This document shows positions 10,905-22,426 of a stretch of DNA of 64,000 nt, piece after piece. A program made the translations under genes and the position numbers. The stretch covers positions 83,517,566 to 83,581,565 of the forward strand of contig NC_080175.1 in NCBI RefSeq assembly GCF_950295315.1. Reading direction: 5' to 3'. Position 1 is the first letter of the stretch. Every line of letters starts with the position of its first letter. The stretch is from Erinaceus europaeus (lineage: Eukaryota; Chordata; Mammalia; Eulipotyphla; Erinaceidae). The notes beneath the pieces are model-generated. The model saw only the letters and a list, made by a program, of their open reading frames with translations. It was not told the DNA's origin and searched no databases.

Positions 10905-13359
10905 AAAAATTCAAACTGACCTATGGACATCTAATCTTTGATAAGGGGGCCCAAAGGATTAAATGGAAGAAGGAGGTGCTCTTCAATAAATGGTGCTGGG
11001 AAAACTGGGTTGTAACATGCAGAAGAAAGAAATTGAACCACTTTATCTCACCAGAAACAAAAATCAACTTCAAATGGATCAAAGACCTGGATGTCATACC
11101 AGAAACAATCAAATACTTAGAGGAAAACATTGGTAAAACACTTTCCTACCTACACCTCAAGGTCATCTTTGATAAATCAAACCCAATTGTAAGGAAGACT
11201 AAAGCAGAAACAAACCAATGGGACTACATCAAATTGAAAAGCTTCTGCACTTCCAAAGAAACTATTAAACAAACAAAGAGACCCCTCACAGAATGGGAGA
11301 AGATCTTCACATGCCATACATCAGACAAGAAACTAATCACCAAAATATATAAAGAGCTCAGCAAACTTAGCATCAAAAAAGCAAATGACCCCATTCAAAA
11401 ATGGGCAGAGGATATGAACAAAACATTCACCTCAGAGAGATCCAAAAGGCTAACAAACACATGATAAATTGCTCCAGGTCGCTGATTGTCAGAAAAAAAG
11501 CAGATAAAGACTACATTGAGATAGCACCTCACTCCTGTGAGAATGGCATACATCAAAAAGGAGAGCAGCAACAAATGCTGGAGAGGATGTGGCGACAGAG
11601 GAACCCTCTTGCATTGCTGATGGGAATGTAAATTGGTACAGCCTCTGTGGAGAACAGTCTGGAAAACTCTCACAAGGCTAGACATGGACCTTCCATATGA
11701 TCCAGTAATTCCTCTCCTGGGGTTATACCCCAAGGACTCCATAACACCCAACCAAAAAGAGGTGTGTACTCCTATGTTCATAGCAGCACAATTCATAATA
11801 GCTAAAACCTGAAAGCAACCCAGGTGCCCAACAACAGATGAGTGGCTGAGAAACCTGTGGTATATATACACAATGTTATACTATGCAGCTCTCAAGAACA
11901 ATGAACCCACCTTCTCTGACCCATCTTGGACAGAGCTAGAAGGAATTATGTTAAGTGAGCTAAGTCAGAAAGATAAAGATGAGTATGGGATGATCCCACT
12001 CATCAACAGAAGTTGAGGAAGAAGATCTGAAAGGGAAACTAAAAGCAGGACCTGAGCAAATTGTAAGTAAATAAAAACCCTGTGGTGAGGAGTAGACACG
12101 CAGCTTCCTGGGCCAGTGGGGGGTGGGAGTGGGCGGGAGGGATGGGTCACAGTCTTTTGGTGGTGGGAATGGTGTTTATGTACACTCCTAGTAAAATGTA
12201 GTCATATAAATCACTAGTTAATTAATATGAGAGGGGGAAAATCAATTGTATGTCTCGAAGTTTTTTAAAACACAGACTGAGTCTTTTTAATATATAGGCT
12301 GTGTATTTGATATGCGGACTCTATCAAAAGCCTAGACCAAGTAGATCAGAAGCAACCAATAGCACATCTATATATAAAATACTGAATACTGTACAGCAAA
12401 CCCTAACAAGAGGACTTTTCAAAGTTAACCCAATTACCAAATAATGTGATGATAACGTTAACTATCGATTGTCTTTTGGAACCCTAAGACAGCAGGAACC
12501 TCACATCTCCACTATAGAGCCTCTACTTCCCCCAGTCCTGGAACCCTTGGAGAGGGCCCACTTTCCCGTATGCCTCTCCCAATCCATACCAAATAATATT
12601 GCATCTGCCAATCGCAACCTAATCAACGCAACGATTGCCACCTCAACATGCTTCACCTCAGACTGTGTCCAGAGACTTCATGTGTGGAATGACAACCCTT
12701 CAGCTTCATTACTCGGGTGAGACCTTTCCTTTTATAGTACACTCTAATTCCATCCCAGGTGGCTCACTTTCTAACAAAGTCCCAAAACCTAGATATAGAC
12801 CAGGTTCTGTGAGAGAGAGCTTATGTTCACACGTATCCATAAACTACTGCAAAATATATACCTGAAAGCAGAAGTACACTAGAGTTTGCAGTGAGTATCC
12901 CCCTAACACTTCCTCTCCACTATTCCAAGCTTTGGGTCCATGATTGCTCAACAATTTGTTTGGCTTTGTATGTTAACTCTCTTTTCAGTCACCAGGTTCC
13001 AGATGTCATCAGGATGCCAGCCAGGCTTCCCTGGACTAAAGACCCCACCAATGTGTCCTGGAGCTCAGCTTCCCCAGAGACCCACCCTACTAGGGAAAGA
13101 GAGAGGCAGACTGGGAGTATGGTCCGACCAGTCAACGCCCATGTTCAGTTGGGAAGCAATTAGAGAAGCCAGACCTTCCACCTTCTGCAACCATAATGAC
13201 CCTGGGTCCATGCTCCCAGAGGGATAGAGAATGGGAAAGCTATCAGGGGAGGGGATGGGATATGGAGATTGGGTGGTGGGAATTGTGTGGAGTTGTACCA
13301 CTCCTACCCTATGGTTTTGTTAATTTATCTTTTCTTAAATAAAAAAAAAATTCAAACTG
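10905..13359 (+). mobile_element. LINE-1, 5'-truncated, with 14-bp TSD
   Basis: The element occupies about 10919-13345 and is bounded by the perfect direct repeat AAAAATTCAAACTG at 10905-10918 and 13346-13359. It starts inside ORF2, runs through the ORF2 terminus (about 12020) and has a 3'UTR of about 1.3 kb ending in AAATAAAAAAAAA. The 3'UTR is the shortened form, also seen at 37997-38938. The intact TSD and close match to that copy indicate a fairly recent insertion. It lacks ORF1, endonuclease and reverse transcriptase, so it cannot move itself. Confidence 0.95.
10922..12030 (+). pseudogene. L1 ORF2 C-terminal remnant
   Basis: L1 ORF2 encodes the endonuclease/reverse transcriptase of LINE-1; only the part after the reverse transcriptase domain remains here. 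The longest frame (10976-11464) opens with NKWCWENWVVTCRRKKLNHF and contains KINFKWIKDLDVIPETIKYL, both recognisable ORF2 C-terminal sequence. It ends at a premature TGA at 11462. Homology continues after a frame change, with a cysteine-motif region near 11570-11640 and a 'caacaacagatgagtggc' segment near 11830. The minus-strand frame 11395-11871 is its antisense shadow. Not functional. Confidence 0.93.
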
Positions 13360-14238
13360 TATAATAAGATATCACGTTAAGACACATCTACACATTGAAA
13401 CAATACAGCTACCTATGATATAATACACTAAAAATAAAATATTACTTACATTATATTCCTACCAAAAATAACTTGAATTTAATCATGAGGAAACATCTGT
13501 TAAGTCTCCACTGAATTAAATTCTACAAAATAACTAGCTGAATCTCTTGCAAATGTCAAGGTTATAAAAGACAAAGATAGAGGAATTATAATAAACTCGA
13601 AAAGACTAACAAAATGTAACTACTGAATGCAACGACTAACAAAATGTAACTACTGAGTGCAAAATGGAGTTCTGGACTGAATCATGGACTAGTAGGGTGG
13701 CAAAGCTGATGCAGTCTGAAGTCCCTGGGCTAGCTAATGCTATTATTATATATACCAAATATAGACAAGTAAATCACTTTATAAAACATTTTCTTTATTT
13801 TAGAAAAAGACCAAGAAGCCAGAGCACTATTATAGCAAATCAGACCTCCTCACATTCAATCCTGTACTTGATCTACTATGCCAGCTTCCCAATCACAAAA
13901 ATTCATTTCTTGATGTTACTGATTTGAATGTGCTTATGCATGATACTGACAAAGGAAAAGTACACAGAAGGCCTCTCTAGTATTGTTGCAGCTTTTCATT
14001 AGTACAGGATGAGTTCAAATTAAAACTAATTTAAAACTCCATCTTCATCCCCAATCCCAGGGACTTCAGTTGAAGCTCTATGTTATTTGTCTTTTTCTGG
14101 GACATAAGCCACTTCAATCTTAACTATATAAACCAGCAATAATTGCTATTATGTATAATGATTCTGGTGAGTTATTTTGAAATCACTTTATACTTAAAGA
14201 AAGTTACAAAAATAGCACAGGACACGTTTATATGACAA
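13360..14238. other. AT-rich unique stretch with a small tandem duplication
   Basis: No gene or interspersed repeat is recognised. A 30-bp tandem duplication is listed separately. Confidence 0.4.
13604..13663. repeat. 30-bp tandem duplication
   Basis: GACTAACAAAATGTAACTAC begins both units (13604-13633 and 13634-13663). The units differ at only a few bases. Confidence 0.9.
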
Positions 14239-14531
14239 TCACTGAATTTTTTTTTTTTAGTTATTTTTTTAATTTCTTTGTTGGGGGAATCAATGTTTTA
14301 CAGTTGACAGTAAATCCAATAGTTTATACATGCATAACATTTCTCAGTTTTCCACATAACAATACAACCCCCACTAGGTCCTCTGTCATCCTTTTCCAGG
14401 ACCTACACTCTGCCCCCCCACCCCAGAGTCTTTTACTTTGGTGCAATACACCAACTGAAGTCCAAGTTCTGCTTAGTGTTTTCTCTTCTGATCTTGTTTT
14501 TCAACTTCTAACTGTGAATTCACTGAATTTT
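14239..14531 (-). mobile_element. L1 3' end, antisense, 12-bp TSD
   Basis: The T-run at the left is the poly(A) tail. 'tcaatgttttacagttgacag' and 'tttactttggtgcaatacacc' are the antisense L1 3'UTR of a subfamily distinct from the 10.9 kb copy. The direct repeat TCACTGAATTTT at 14239-14250 and 14520-14531 is the TSD. Confidence 0.85.
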
Positions 14532-14695
14532 GTGGTACCAGATGTGGCACAATGTCAAGAGCAACAAATTTGCAAGCATGGGGTCCTGAGTTATGTCCCT
14601 GACACTTAGCATACCGGAGAGATGCTCTAGTTCCCTCTCTCTTGCTCTCTCTCTCTCTCTCTCTCTCAGTAATAAATAAATCTTCTAAAAGTCAA
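14532..14695 (+). mobile_element. Older SINE with CT-rich tract
   Basis: 'agatgtggcacaatgtcaagagc', box-B-like 'gtcctgagttatgtccctg', a (CT)n tract and 'aataaataaatcttc' at the end follow the plan of the older SINE family. Confidence 0.55.
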
Positions 14696-15159
14696 ATAAA
14701 TAAAGACACTCAGCAAATTTCTCTTAATAATAGGATATTACATAACCCATTAATAACAGCTAAAAGTTAACAATTTCATCTATTTCATCTTGTGATTCTG
14801 GGGATTGACTGGACTAGACTGGGTAGTTCGCAGTCAGAGTCTTTCAAAGTCTTTCATCAGCCATCTGAATGTTTTAGTTACCATAACTGTATTATATTTT
14901 CTACACTATGGGAAATAACCATCTAGATAAGTTCCCCAACATGAACATTCTTGACATTGATCTACTTTCTGCTGACACTCATTTTTTCTCTAAGAGTAGC
15001 ATACATTTTGCAAGGGGAGCATATATACATAGACCATTCACTTTATTCTTCTTCTTAATTAATTAGAAAAGCAACAGAAAGTAGTAAGTGAAATTCGACT
15101 TAACTCATTGTTTTAAAATATCATTTATGATTAAGAAAGCCTTAGAATACTTTAAAAAG

Positions 15160-15375
15160 GGCCAGGTGGTGGCACACAGGTTGAGCGCACACATTACAGT
15201 GCACAAGGACCAATATTTGAGGCCCCCCCCCCGTCCCCACCTGCAGGGGGAAAGCTTCACAAGTGGTGAAGCAGGGTTGTAGGTGTCTCCCTTTCTCCCA
15301 CTCTTTATCACCCCTTCCCTCTTGATTTCTGACTGTCTCTATCCAGCAAATAAATAAAGATAAAAAAAATTTTAA
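15160..15375 (+). mobile_element. SINE, short form
   Basis: 'ggccaggtggtggcacacaggttgagc', a box-B region with a C-run, 'ggggaaagcttcacaagtgg' and 'ctgtctctatccagcaaataaataaag' give the complete short-form plan. It serves as a reference for the SINEs split by LTR elements at 21.6 and 25.1 kb. Confidence 0.9.
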
Positions 15376-15860
15376 TTAAAAACAGACTGTGCAACAAAAA
15401 GCACAGCACAATTGGTTGCTATTATCGTAGTCAACATAGCAAAGCAAGAAAACTCAATAAAGGAAACTAGAATTTAAAGAAAAAACAAATTGTTTTGATA
15501 CTGCATAACTGTCAATATACAAAATAAAATAGTATCAGTAAGTAAACTTTTCAAAAGAACACAAAAGAATTTTTTCTGGATTCAGCATAGCATAAACACA
15601 ACAGCATTTTCATAATCTACTAATAATCATTATTATTGAGAAAGATGGCAAACGCTAGAAGAAGAAGAATTGAGAAAGAAAATGTTAAGATAGTAAGGGT
15701 ATGTATTGCACCAAAGTAAAAGACTGGAAGTGTTCCAGTCCTGGAATAATCAAAACTGAATCTTGGAAATTGTGAAATTGGCCTCCATATACAAAAGAGC
15801 AACATAAAGAAGAGACAGTAGGAGCCCTTGCAGATCCATACGTAGTGATTTCAGCCTGCA
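15376..15860. other. AT-rich unique stretch
   Basis: No coding or repeat signal is recognised. Confidence 0.4.
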
Positions 15861-15865
15861 AGAGA

Positions 15866-16460
15866 GTTTTTTTCTTGGGGCGATTAATGGTTTATAGTAA
15901 ATATAATTGTTGGCACACGTGTAAATTTTGTCAGTTTTCTGCAAAACACTCTCACTCCCAACCTAGGCCCTCCTCCAGCGGGACCTGAACTGACCCCCCC
16001 GCCCCCGACTTCTTTACTTTGGTGCAATACAGCAAACACAGTTCAAATTCTGCTTTGTGTTCCCCTTACTCTTATTTTTCAGTATCTGTCCATGAGTGAG
16101 ACCATCCCATATTCATCCTTGTCTTTCTGGCTTGATATGATCCCTTCAAGCTGTATCCAAGATGAGGTGAAAAAAATGTAACTTCATCATTCTTAACAGC
16201 TGAGTAGTATTCCATTGTGTATATACACCACAACTTTCTCAGGCACTCATCTGTTGTTGGACACCTAGGTTGCTTCCAGGTTTTGACTACTACAAATTGT
16301 TGGATGGGTGGGTTTGGTTCCTTAGGATATATCCCTAAGAGAGGAACTGCAGGGTCATAGAGTAGACCCATTTCTAGCCTTCTGAGAGTTCCCCAGATTG
16401 CTCTCCACATGAGTTGGACAAATTTGCATTCCCACCAGCAATGCCTGAGAGTTCCTCATG
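15866..16460 (-). mobile_element. L1 antisense: 3'UTR and ORF2 terminus
   Basis: The left T-run is the tail complement. The minus-strand frame 16072-16410 reads MWRAIWGTLRRLEMGLLYDP, then LGIYPKE, KTWKQPRCPTTDE and YTMEYYSAVKNDE, the classic L1 ORF2 C-terminus. The short 3'UTR resembles the 14.25 kb fragment, not the long 3'UTR family. Confidence 0.9.
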
Positions 16461-16610
16461 CAGAAGAATTAAATTTCATGACTTGTCTAGCATAGTCCCA
16501 CAATGAGTAAGTCTCTATACTGACTCATGGCCAGAATTTTTAACATTTATATAGAAAAATCAATAGGGCTCCATCATGTATACAGTCCAGATACTCTAAA
16601 TAACACTCTC

Positions 16611-16914
16611 AAAACTATCGTTACTGGGAGTCGGGTGATAGCACAGCGGGTTAAGCACACGTGATGCAAAGTGTAAAGATCGCATAAGCATCCTGGTTAA
16701 AGCCCCCGGCTCCCCGCCTGCAAGGGAGTCACTTCACAAGCAGTGAAGCAGGTCTGTGGGTGTCTATCTTTCTCTCCCCCTCTGTCTTTCCCTTCTCTGT
16801 CCTATCCAACAACAATGACATCAATAACAACAACAATAACTATAACAATTAGAAAAACAAGGACAACAAAAGGGGATAAATAAACAAACATTAAAACAAA
16901 AACTATCCTTACTG
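16611..16914 (+). mobile_element. SINE, long form, 16-bp TSD
   Basis: The body is 16627-16898. The flanks AAAACTATCGTTACTG (16611-16626) and AAAACTATCCTTACTG (16899-16914) differ at one base. Box A, core and (CAATAA)n tail are present. Confidence 0.92.
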
Positions 16915-17159
16915 CATTTCCTGGTAAGGCCTGGCAGCCAACTATAGATCCCAAAGACAGGGAAGGAATCAGGAGCCTCTGATTACTTGGGTCCTGCTAG
17001 GTCACAGATGCCATGGTCAGATCCTCTCAGGGACCACCTCGTTCAGTAGTCTTCTGACTCCAGCTTCTGCTTGGCTTCTACCTACAAAGACTGCATATTC
17101 TTTGTATTATTCATATTCTTCAAATGAAAGGTGGCTACAAAGGAGTGAAACCTAATTAA

Positions 17160-17640
17160 GAGGAGCTAATATGGTAAAATGCTGCTGACTGATAGTAGTA
17201 AGTTCCCGCTCAAGTAAACCAGTGATAAAATTTCCGACTGTTGCCTTGCTTCTTTAAAGCTGTTTAAAAGGGGGTAATTTTCTGTTCCTAAATGATTAAC
17301 TTCCCTTAAGATCCATTTCCACTTAATGTAATCTAAGAACAAAGATGAGCATTGCTCCCTGCCACGTGTACTTTGAAGTATTTGCTTTTCAGGAGGCATA
17401 TAAAGCAGACACCTTTCAGATGGTTCTGAGTCAATTAAGAGAAAGCAACCTTAATTGTAATTATGTCAGGTGTGATTTCCTGGCTGTATTTAGCCAAATC
17501 TCCTGCAGACCCTTTCTGTATAGCAGCCTTCAGTTGGGTCTGATTTAGGTGGTTTGGCATATATTTCCATTTACTAGGGCACAGCAAGCTTCCAATAGAA
17601 TCTTGTCAGAGCAATTTCACACAATGGGTGGGCATGTGTG
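17160..17640. promoter_or_regulatory. Candidate conserved non-coding element
   Basis: Repeat-free DNA of even composition, with clustered homeodomain-like cores (CAATTAAG, TTAATTGTAATTA) around 17430-17465. There is no coding frame of note. The call rests on the look of the sequence only; no alignment was possible. Confidence 0.3.
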
Positions 17641-18340
17641 TTCTGCATATTAGAAGAGGCTTCTTTCTGCCAATGCAACAGGTTTTTTTTTTCTGAATCC
17701 ATTTAAAGCTTCAAATGAGGTTACAGTGGTGAATATCACAGAGGAAAAAAAAAAGTTAACAATGACAGTTAACGGTTCTCAGAATATCTTGGCTTTGTTC
17801 ACCAAACCATTTAGGGAGGAAATACAGTATTATGCTCTGTTTCTGCTGTGAGTCCTCATGAGAGGAATTCAGATCAGTAAGGACCTGATTATTTTTATCT
17901 CTTGAAAAGATTTTTATTGTTTGTACTGCTGAAAAATTAAATGCTTATGGAGAGTGGGATTAACTTTCATTACACATTTCAAATTATTTGAATTTGCAAA
18001 TAGCACATGCCACCTTAGTAATTTCATATTAATGAAATAACTTTTAAAATAATGTACCTTTTCCAGTAAGCAAACACAAATAACACCTACTCATTATTTT
18101 TAATTCAGTCAATAGCAAAAAATGCAAAATAGAAAGCAACCCTACTATCCAAAGCTGTCAACTAAGAACAAAAATGCTTGCATATTTACTTAAATTGTTA
18201 AAATGTTTAACTTGACTTAAAATTTTGCTATAAATTTCTTCCTATACACATTATATTTATACCATTTATACAAATGCATACCATTTATACACTTCTCTAA
18301 ATAAATTCTTAAGAAGGTTGAAAATACAATTTTTTAATTT
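17641..18340. other. AT-rich unique stretch
   Basis: No feature is recognised. Confidence 0.4.
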
Positions 18341-18349
18341 TATTATATT

Positions 18350-18660
18350 TATTCATGCATTGCCACCAGGGTTATTACTATGGCTTGGTGCCTGCAAAAT
18401 GAATCCCCTTCTCTCAGTAGCCTTTTTTTCCCCTTTTATTTTTCTTTCCTTTACTTGATAGGCCAGAAAGAAATTAGAGGAGGGGGAGATGATAGAGATA
18501 GAGATAGAGACAGACAGACAGACAGACAGAGAGAGAGAGAGAAACAAATATCAGTAGTCCTTGCTTCAGCAGGTGGGGATCAGGGGCTTGAACCCAGGTC
18601 CCTGCACATGAAAATGTGTGATCTTAGCCTTGTGTGCCACCACTCTCACCTTCATGATAC
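18350..18660 (-). mobile_element. SINE, antisense, with GATA/CAGA/GA tract
   Basis: Antisense 'ggggcttgaacccaggtccc' (box B) and 'gccaccagggttattactatggc' (3' module) frame the element. A simple-repeat stretch (GATAGA, CAGA, GA) at 18488-18541 replaces the pyrimidine-rich middle. Confidence 0.75.
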
Positions 18661-18894
18661 AGACTTTAAATCTTTTTACTACATATTGACAGTATCAGGT
18701 GGAAGTTTGAAATAATATTTATTTCTGTCAAAAATAGTTTTATTTATATTACTCATTTATTTTAATTTATTTTAATTTTTATTTATAAAAAGGAAACACT
18801 GACAAAACCATAGTATATTACTCATTTATATTGGCTCCCCCATCTTACCACAAAAAAAAAAACAGAAGAAAAATGCTGGGTTGTTTTTGTTTGT

Positions 18895-19190
18895 TTGTTT
18901 TGTTTTTGTCTCCAGGGTTGTTGCTGGGGCTTGGTGTGTGCCTTATGAATCCACTGCTCCTGAGGCCATTTCTTCATTTTTTTTTTTTATAGGATAGAGA
19001 GAAATTGAGAGGTGAGGGGAGGGGAAGATAGAGAGGGAGAAAGACACCTACAGACCTGCTTCACTGCTTGTGAAGAGACACCCCCACACACACAGGTGGT
19101 GAGGCGGGGGCCCAAACCAGGATCCTTGCATGGGTCCTTGTGCTTCATACTATGTGTGTTTAACCGGCTGCGACACTGCCTGGTTCCCCA
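18895..19190 (-). mobile_element. SINE, long form, antisense
   Basis: 'ctccagggttgttgctggggcttgg' is the antisense 3' module, followed by 'gacctgcttcactgcttgtgaag', antisense box B (caaaccaggatcc) and antisense box A. Confidence 0.85.
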
Positions 19191-19319
19191 AGAAAAAGAA
19201 TGTCTAGAATTTTTAATTAATGAAAACTCCAGCTGCAAAAGCATGAGTACTAACAGCTACTGCAATCTTTGTCAAATTTCTTTCCTTTGCTGGAAGTAAA
19301 AAAAAAAAAAAAGTAATTC

Positions 19320-19550
19320 CAACTTGCTAAGTACTTACTAATGTACCAGTCACTATGTAAAGTCCTTCACATAAAACAGTCCACTTAACCTTGATAACAA
19401 TGCTAGGAAATAGGAACACTTTATTATTTCCATGTTACAGTTACAGTAATTGAAACTCATCAAGGTTGAGAATCTTAGTCAAGATCAGCTGGATAGTAAC
19501 TTTCAGACCTGTGATACGCAGACAGGTTTGCTTGACACATACCTTTGCCA
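19320..19550 (-). mobile_element. MIR, antisense
   Basis: The order 'ctaagtacttactaatgtacc', 'cttcacataaaacagtccac', 'cttgataacaatgctaggaa', 'cagttacagtaattgaaactc' follows the MIR core and 3' region in antisense. MIR is an ancient mammalian SINE. Confidence 0.7.
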
Positions 19551-19694
19551 CTCAGTTTTCATGTTCCCAACTCCTTACACTGTCAGTGATAATGGTCTTT
19601 CTCATTTTCATCAATGCAAGGCCCTCTTAGTCTTATGTTTGGAATAAATATATGGATCAATATTTACATCACATATAGAAAAACATTTGAAGAA

Positions 19695-19850
19695 ATCATG
19701 GGTCCAGGAGGAAGCACGGTGAATAAGGTATTGGACTCTCAAGGAGGAGGTCCTAAATTCAATCCCCAGTAGCACATGTACCAGAGTGATGGTTCTTTCT
19801 CTCCCTGGTATCTTTCTCATTAATAAACAAATGAAATCTTAAGAAAAAAA
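19695..19850 (+). mobile_element. Older SINE family copy
   Basis: 'gtccaggaggaagcacggtgaataag', box-B-like 'taaattcaatccccag', and a tail with 'attaataaacaaatgaaatc'. Confidence 0.5.
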
Positions 19851-20079
19851 GAAATCACAGAGGAAACCAAAATATTATCTTGTACCTTTTTTATATAATG
19901 TTCACCTCAGGGGTCATTCATACTCTGTAAAGCTCAATGTTTCAGACATAGAACTTCTCAAATGGGTTTAAGGAACATATTTTCAGCTACATACATCTTA
20001 TTTAAATTTTTTTAAATAACATTTACTAGTGAGTAGGCACCTTGAGAAATAAATGGTGAGGAAAGAAATTTTAAAGGTT

Positions 20080-20392
20080 AAAAAGAGAGCTAAGGGGAGT
20101 CGGGCTGTAGCGCAGCGGGTTAAGTGCAGGTGGCGCAAAGCACAAGGACCGGCATAAGGATTCTGGTTCGAACCCCGGCTCCCCACCTGCAGGGGAGTCG
20201 CTTCACAGGCGGTGAAGCAGGTCTGCAGGTTTCTATCTTTCTCTCTCCCTCTCTGTCTTCCCCTCCTCTCTCCATTTCTCTCTGTCCTATCCAACAACGA
20301 TGACAACAACAATAATAACTACAACAATAAAACAACAAGGGCAACAAAAGGGAATAACTAAATAAAATAAAAATATTAAAAAAAGAACTAAG
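20080..20392 (+). mobile_element. SINE, long form, well preserved
   Basis: Intact box A (gctgtagcgcagcgggttaag) and box B (ggttcgaacccc) are followed by the full core and (CAACAA)n tail. The flanks AAAAAGAGAGCTAAG and AAAAAAAGAACTAAG are a probable TSD with two mismatches. Nearly identical in its head to the copy at 47.76 kb. Confidence 0.93.
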
Positions 20393-20934
20393 AATGTATT
20401 GCTGTCCATTGGGGAATATGCACTCAAGAACAATAGTGACAACTTCTAATGTATAACTTACATCCCACATCTCCATATGGAAGGAAGACTTTTAAGTCAT
20501 AGACTGAGCTGCCAATTATATCTGTTCTCATATTTAGTGTTAATGAAACAAGAGTGCCAAAAGGGAAATGCTCCTTTTTTGTTAGAAATAGAGTTGTCTT
20601 ATCTGGTTCCAACTTTTTAGATCCCCTCTGTTGATTATATTTCATATACTTTGAGGTTGGAATTTAATCACAGAATCAACACTTTAAAAGGGACAAGTGG
20701 CTCCTTATACTCAATGTAGCTTTATACTAGAGTATATAATATTAGTTGCTTCTTACAGAAATGATTACTCTTCAATTTGACATTTTAGTGAAATGAATAG
20801 AGTAGCACAAGGTGCACGCCAACTCCCCCATACCCAGTGACCCTAAGTAAGAAAGTACTGACAAATTCCAAATCCTAAATGACTGATTATGAAATATCCT
20901 ATTTCTCCATATTTTAATGTTATATTTACTATCT

Positions 20935-21060
20935 ATGTTTCTTCTTTCTCTCCTCTCCCCCTCTGTCTTCCCCACCTCTCTCCATTCTCTCTGTCCTATC
21001 CAACAAAGATGACATCAACAACAACTACTACAACAAAAAAACAACAAGGGCAACAAAAGG

Positions 21061-21062
<2 letters not shown>
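20935..21062 (+). mobile_element. 5'-truncated SINE 3' half
   Basis: Only the pyrimidine-rich middle and the (CAACAA)n tail ending 'gggcaacaaaagggaa' are present; the tRNA-like head is missing. Confidence 0.85.

Positions 21063-21112
<50 letters not shown>
21062..21112. repeat. (TA)n microsatellite
   Basis: About 38 bp of alternating TA, then imperfect TATACA, grown from the tail of the truncated SINE. Confidence 0.95.
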
Positions 21113-21114
<2 letters not shown>

Positions 21115-21582
21115 AAAAGAAAAGCAAGCTTTCATTCTTATTTATCTGTGCTGTTAAAAATCCATTTTAACCACATTTTGACAAAGAAGCATCCTCCAGA
21201 ATCCTGGTATGGATGCAGGAAAGGTGGTTATCTCTGAGACCAAGTTAAAAAGTATCTCCTCCTTCCCTGTACACCCGCAACCACCCCCCCAACTCCAAAC
21301 CCTCCAACCACATATGTCTGTGACACTCATCCTGTGTTATTGCAGTGCTCATCTCAACTGAAGCACTTCATATATAAAATCACTTATTTCAGTCCCCTGA
21401 AAGAAATCTCCCCAAATAAAAAAATAATAATAATACTTGAATGGTATGACATTATTTTTTTACTGAGGACTCTAGAGTTTTAGATTTAGCAATATGTAGC
21501 ATGCTGTCTAAAAAGAACTTACCTACAAGTGCAAGGCATTGTCATTCACCATGCTGTCACTATTAAGTGACAGAAAATAAGA

Positions 21583-22405
21583 TGGGGCCAGGTGGTGGTG
21601 CACTTGGTAGAGGGCATGCATTACAGTGTGCTAGGACCCAGGTTCAAGCCCCTGGTCCCCACCTGTATGGGGAAAGCTTAACGAGTGGTAAAACAGGGCT
21701 ACAGGTGCCTCTGTTTCCCACTCTCTTTCTATCCCACCACCCCCTCTATATCTCTGGCTATATCCAATAATATACAAACATGCTGGGATGGTGAGGGGGT
21801 GCCTCTTCCCGGGCACATACTCTCTGGGTTGGGGAGACCACAACAGGAGCCAGCCTAGGTTACTACTCACTCAGTGACAAGATAGAGATGACTCGTGGTG
21901 GCAAGGCGATTCAATTCTTTATTGATCAGAGAGCCCAGGCTTTTAAAGGGCAGACCCAGAAGTGGCAAGTCAGAAACGGAAATGGCTTGACATGGTTTGG
22001 AAAGGGGCAGAGAAAGGCAAAACGGGGCTGGGAAAGGTAACTTCCTTAGCAACTGTTGTGAGGGTTTTAACTGGTAGGATTAATAATACCCTGGAGGCAG
22101 GGAGGGTCTTGAGGGTAGAAAGACGATAGAACAAAGGAATGGAATGGGTGGGGATCTTTCAGGCAAAACAATGATTATGTAGATAATAAAGGAGCAGGCC
22201 ATAGTATCAGGAATGCAGGGTGCTTTGTGAGACAGGGAGTCTGATAAGATGGGGCAAATCTTGGGGGGTTTTGTCCCTCCTTGCTCAACCTCTTAGTAGA
22301 GAGAGAAAGACTGACAGGATGGATGTCCCCTCAAGTCAAGCCCCGTCAAGCTCAACCACATCCTCACAATTTCCTAACACAAACAAATAAATAAAAATCT
22401 TTAAA
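21583..22405 (+). mobile_element. Short-form SINE split by an LTR element
   Basis: The SINE head and body (21583-21780) end in 'ggctatatccaataatatac'. After the LTR, the tail resumes at 22380 with caaataaataaaaatc. Removing 21781-22379 and one CAAACA restores an ordinary short-form SINE tail. Confidence 0.9.
21775..22385 (-). mobile_element. Solo LTR of an endogenous retrovirus, 6-bp TSD
   Basis: The LTR spans 21781-22379 (599 bp). On the minus strand it starts TGTTAGGAAATTGTGAGG and ends CCCAGCA, so it has TG...CA ends. CAAACA flanks it at 21775-21780 and 22380-22385; a 6-bp duplication is typical of betaretrovirus-like (class II) elements. A minus-strand AATAAA lies at 21918-21923. No internal viral sequence remains, as expected after recombination between two LTRs. 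Unrelated in sequence to the LTR at 25.23 kb. The A-rich target makes the TSD slightly less secure. Confidence 0.85.
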
Positions 22406-22426
22406 AAGAAAGAAAATAGTGTGATT

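Noticed and set aside
11395..11871. 158-codon minus-strand frame
   Set aside because: It is antisense to L1 ORF2, and the same antisense frame appears at the other L1 (43963-44307).
12891..13227. Overlapping frames repeated at 12.9, 22.9, 24.5 and 38.5 kb
   Set aside because: They look like a conserved protein family but are all the same L1 3'UTR; frames differ between copies and are broken in the antisense copies.
20095..20180. tRNA gene in the SINE head
   Set aside because: Box A and box B match RNA polymerase III promoters but no full tRNA cloverleaf is kept; this is a tRNA-derived SINE.
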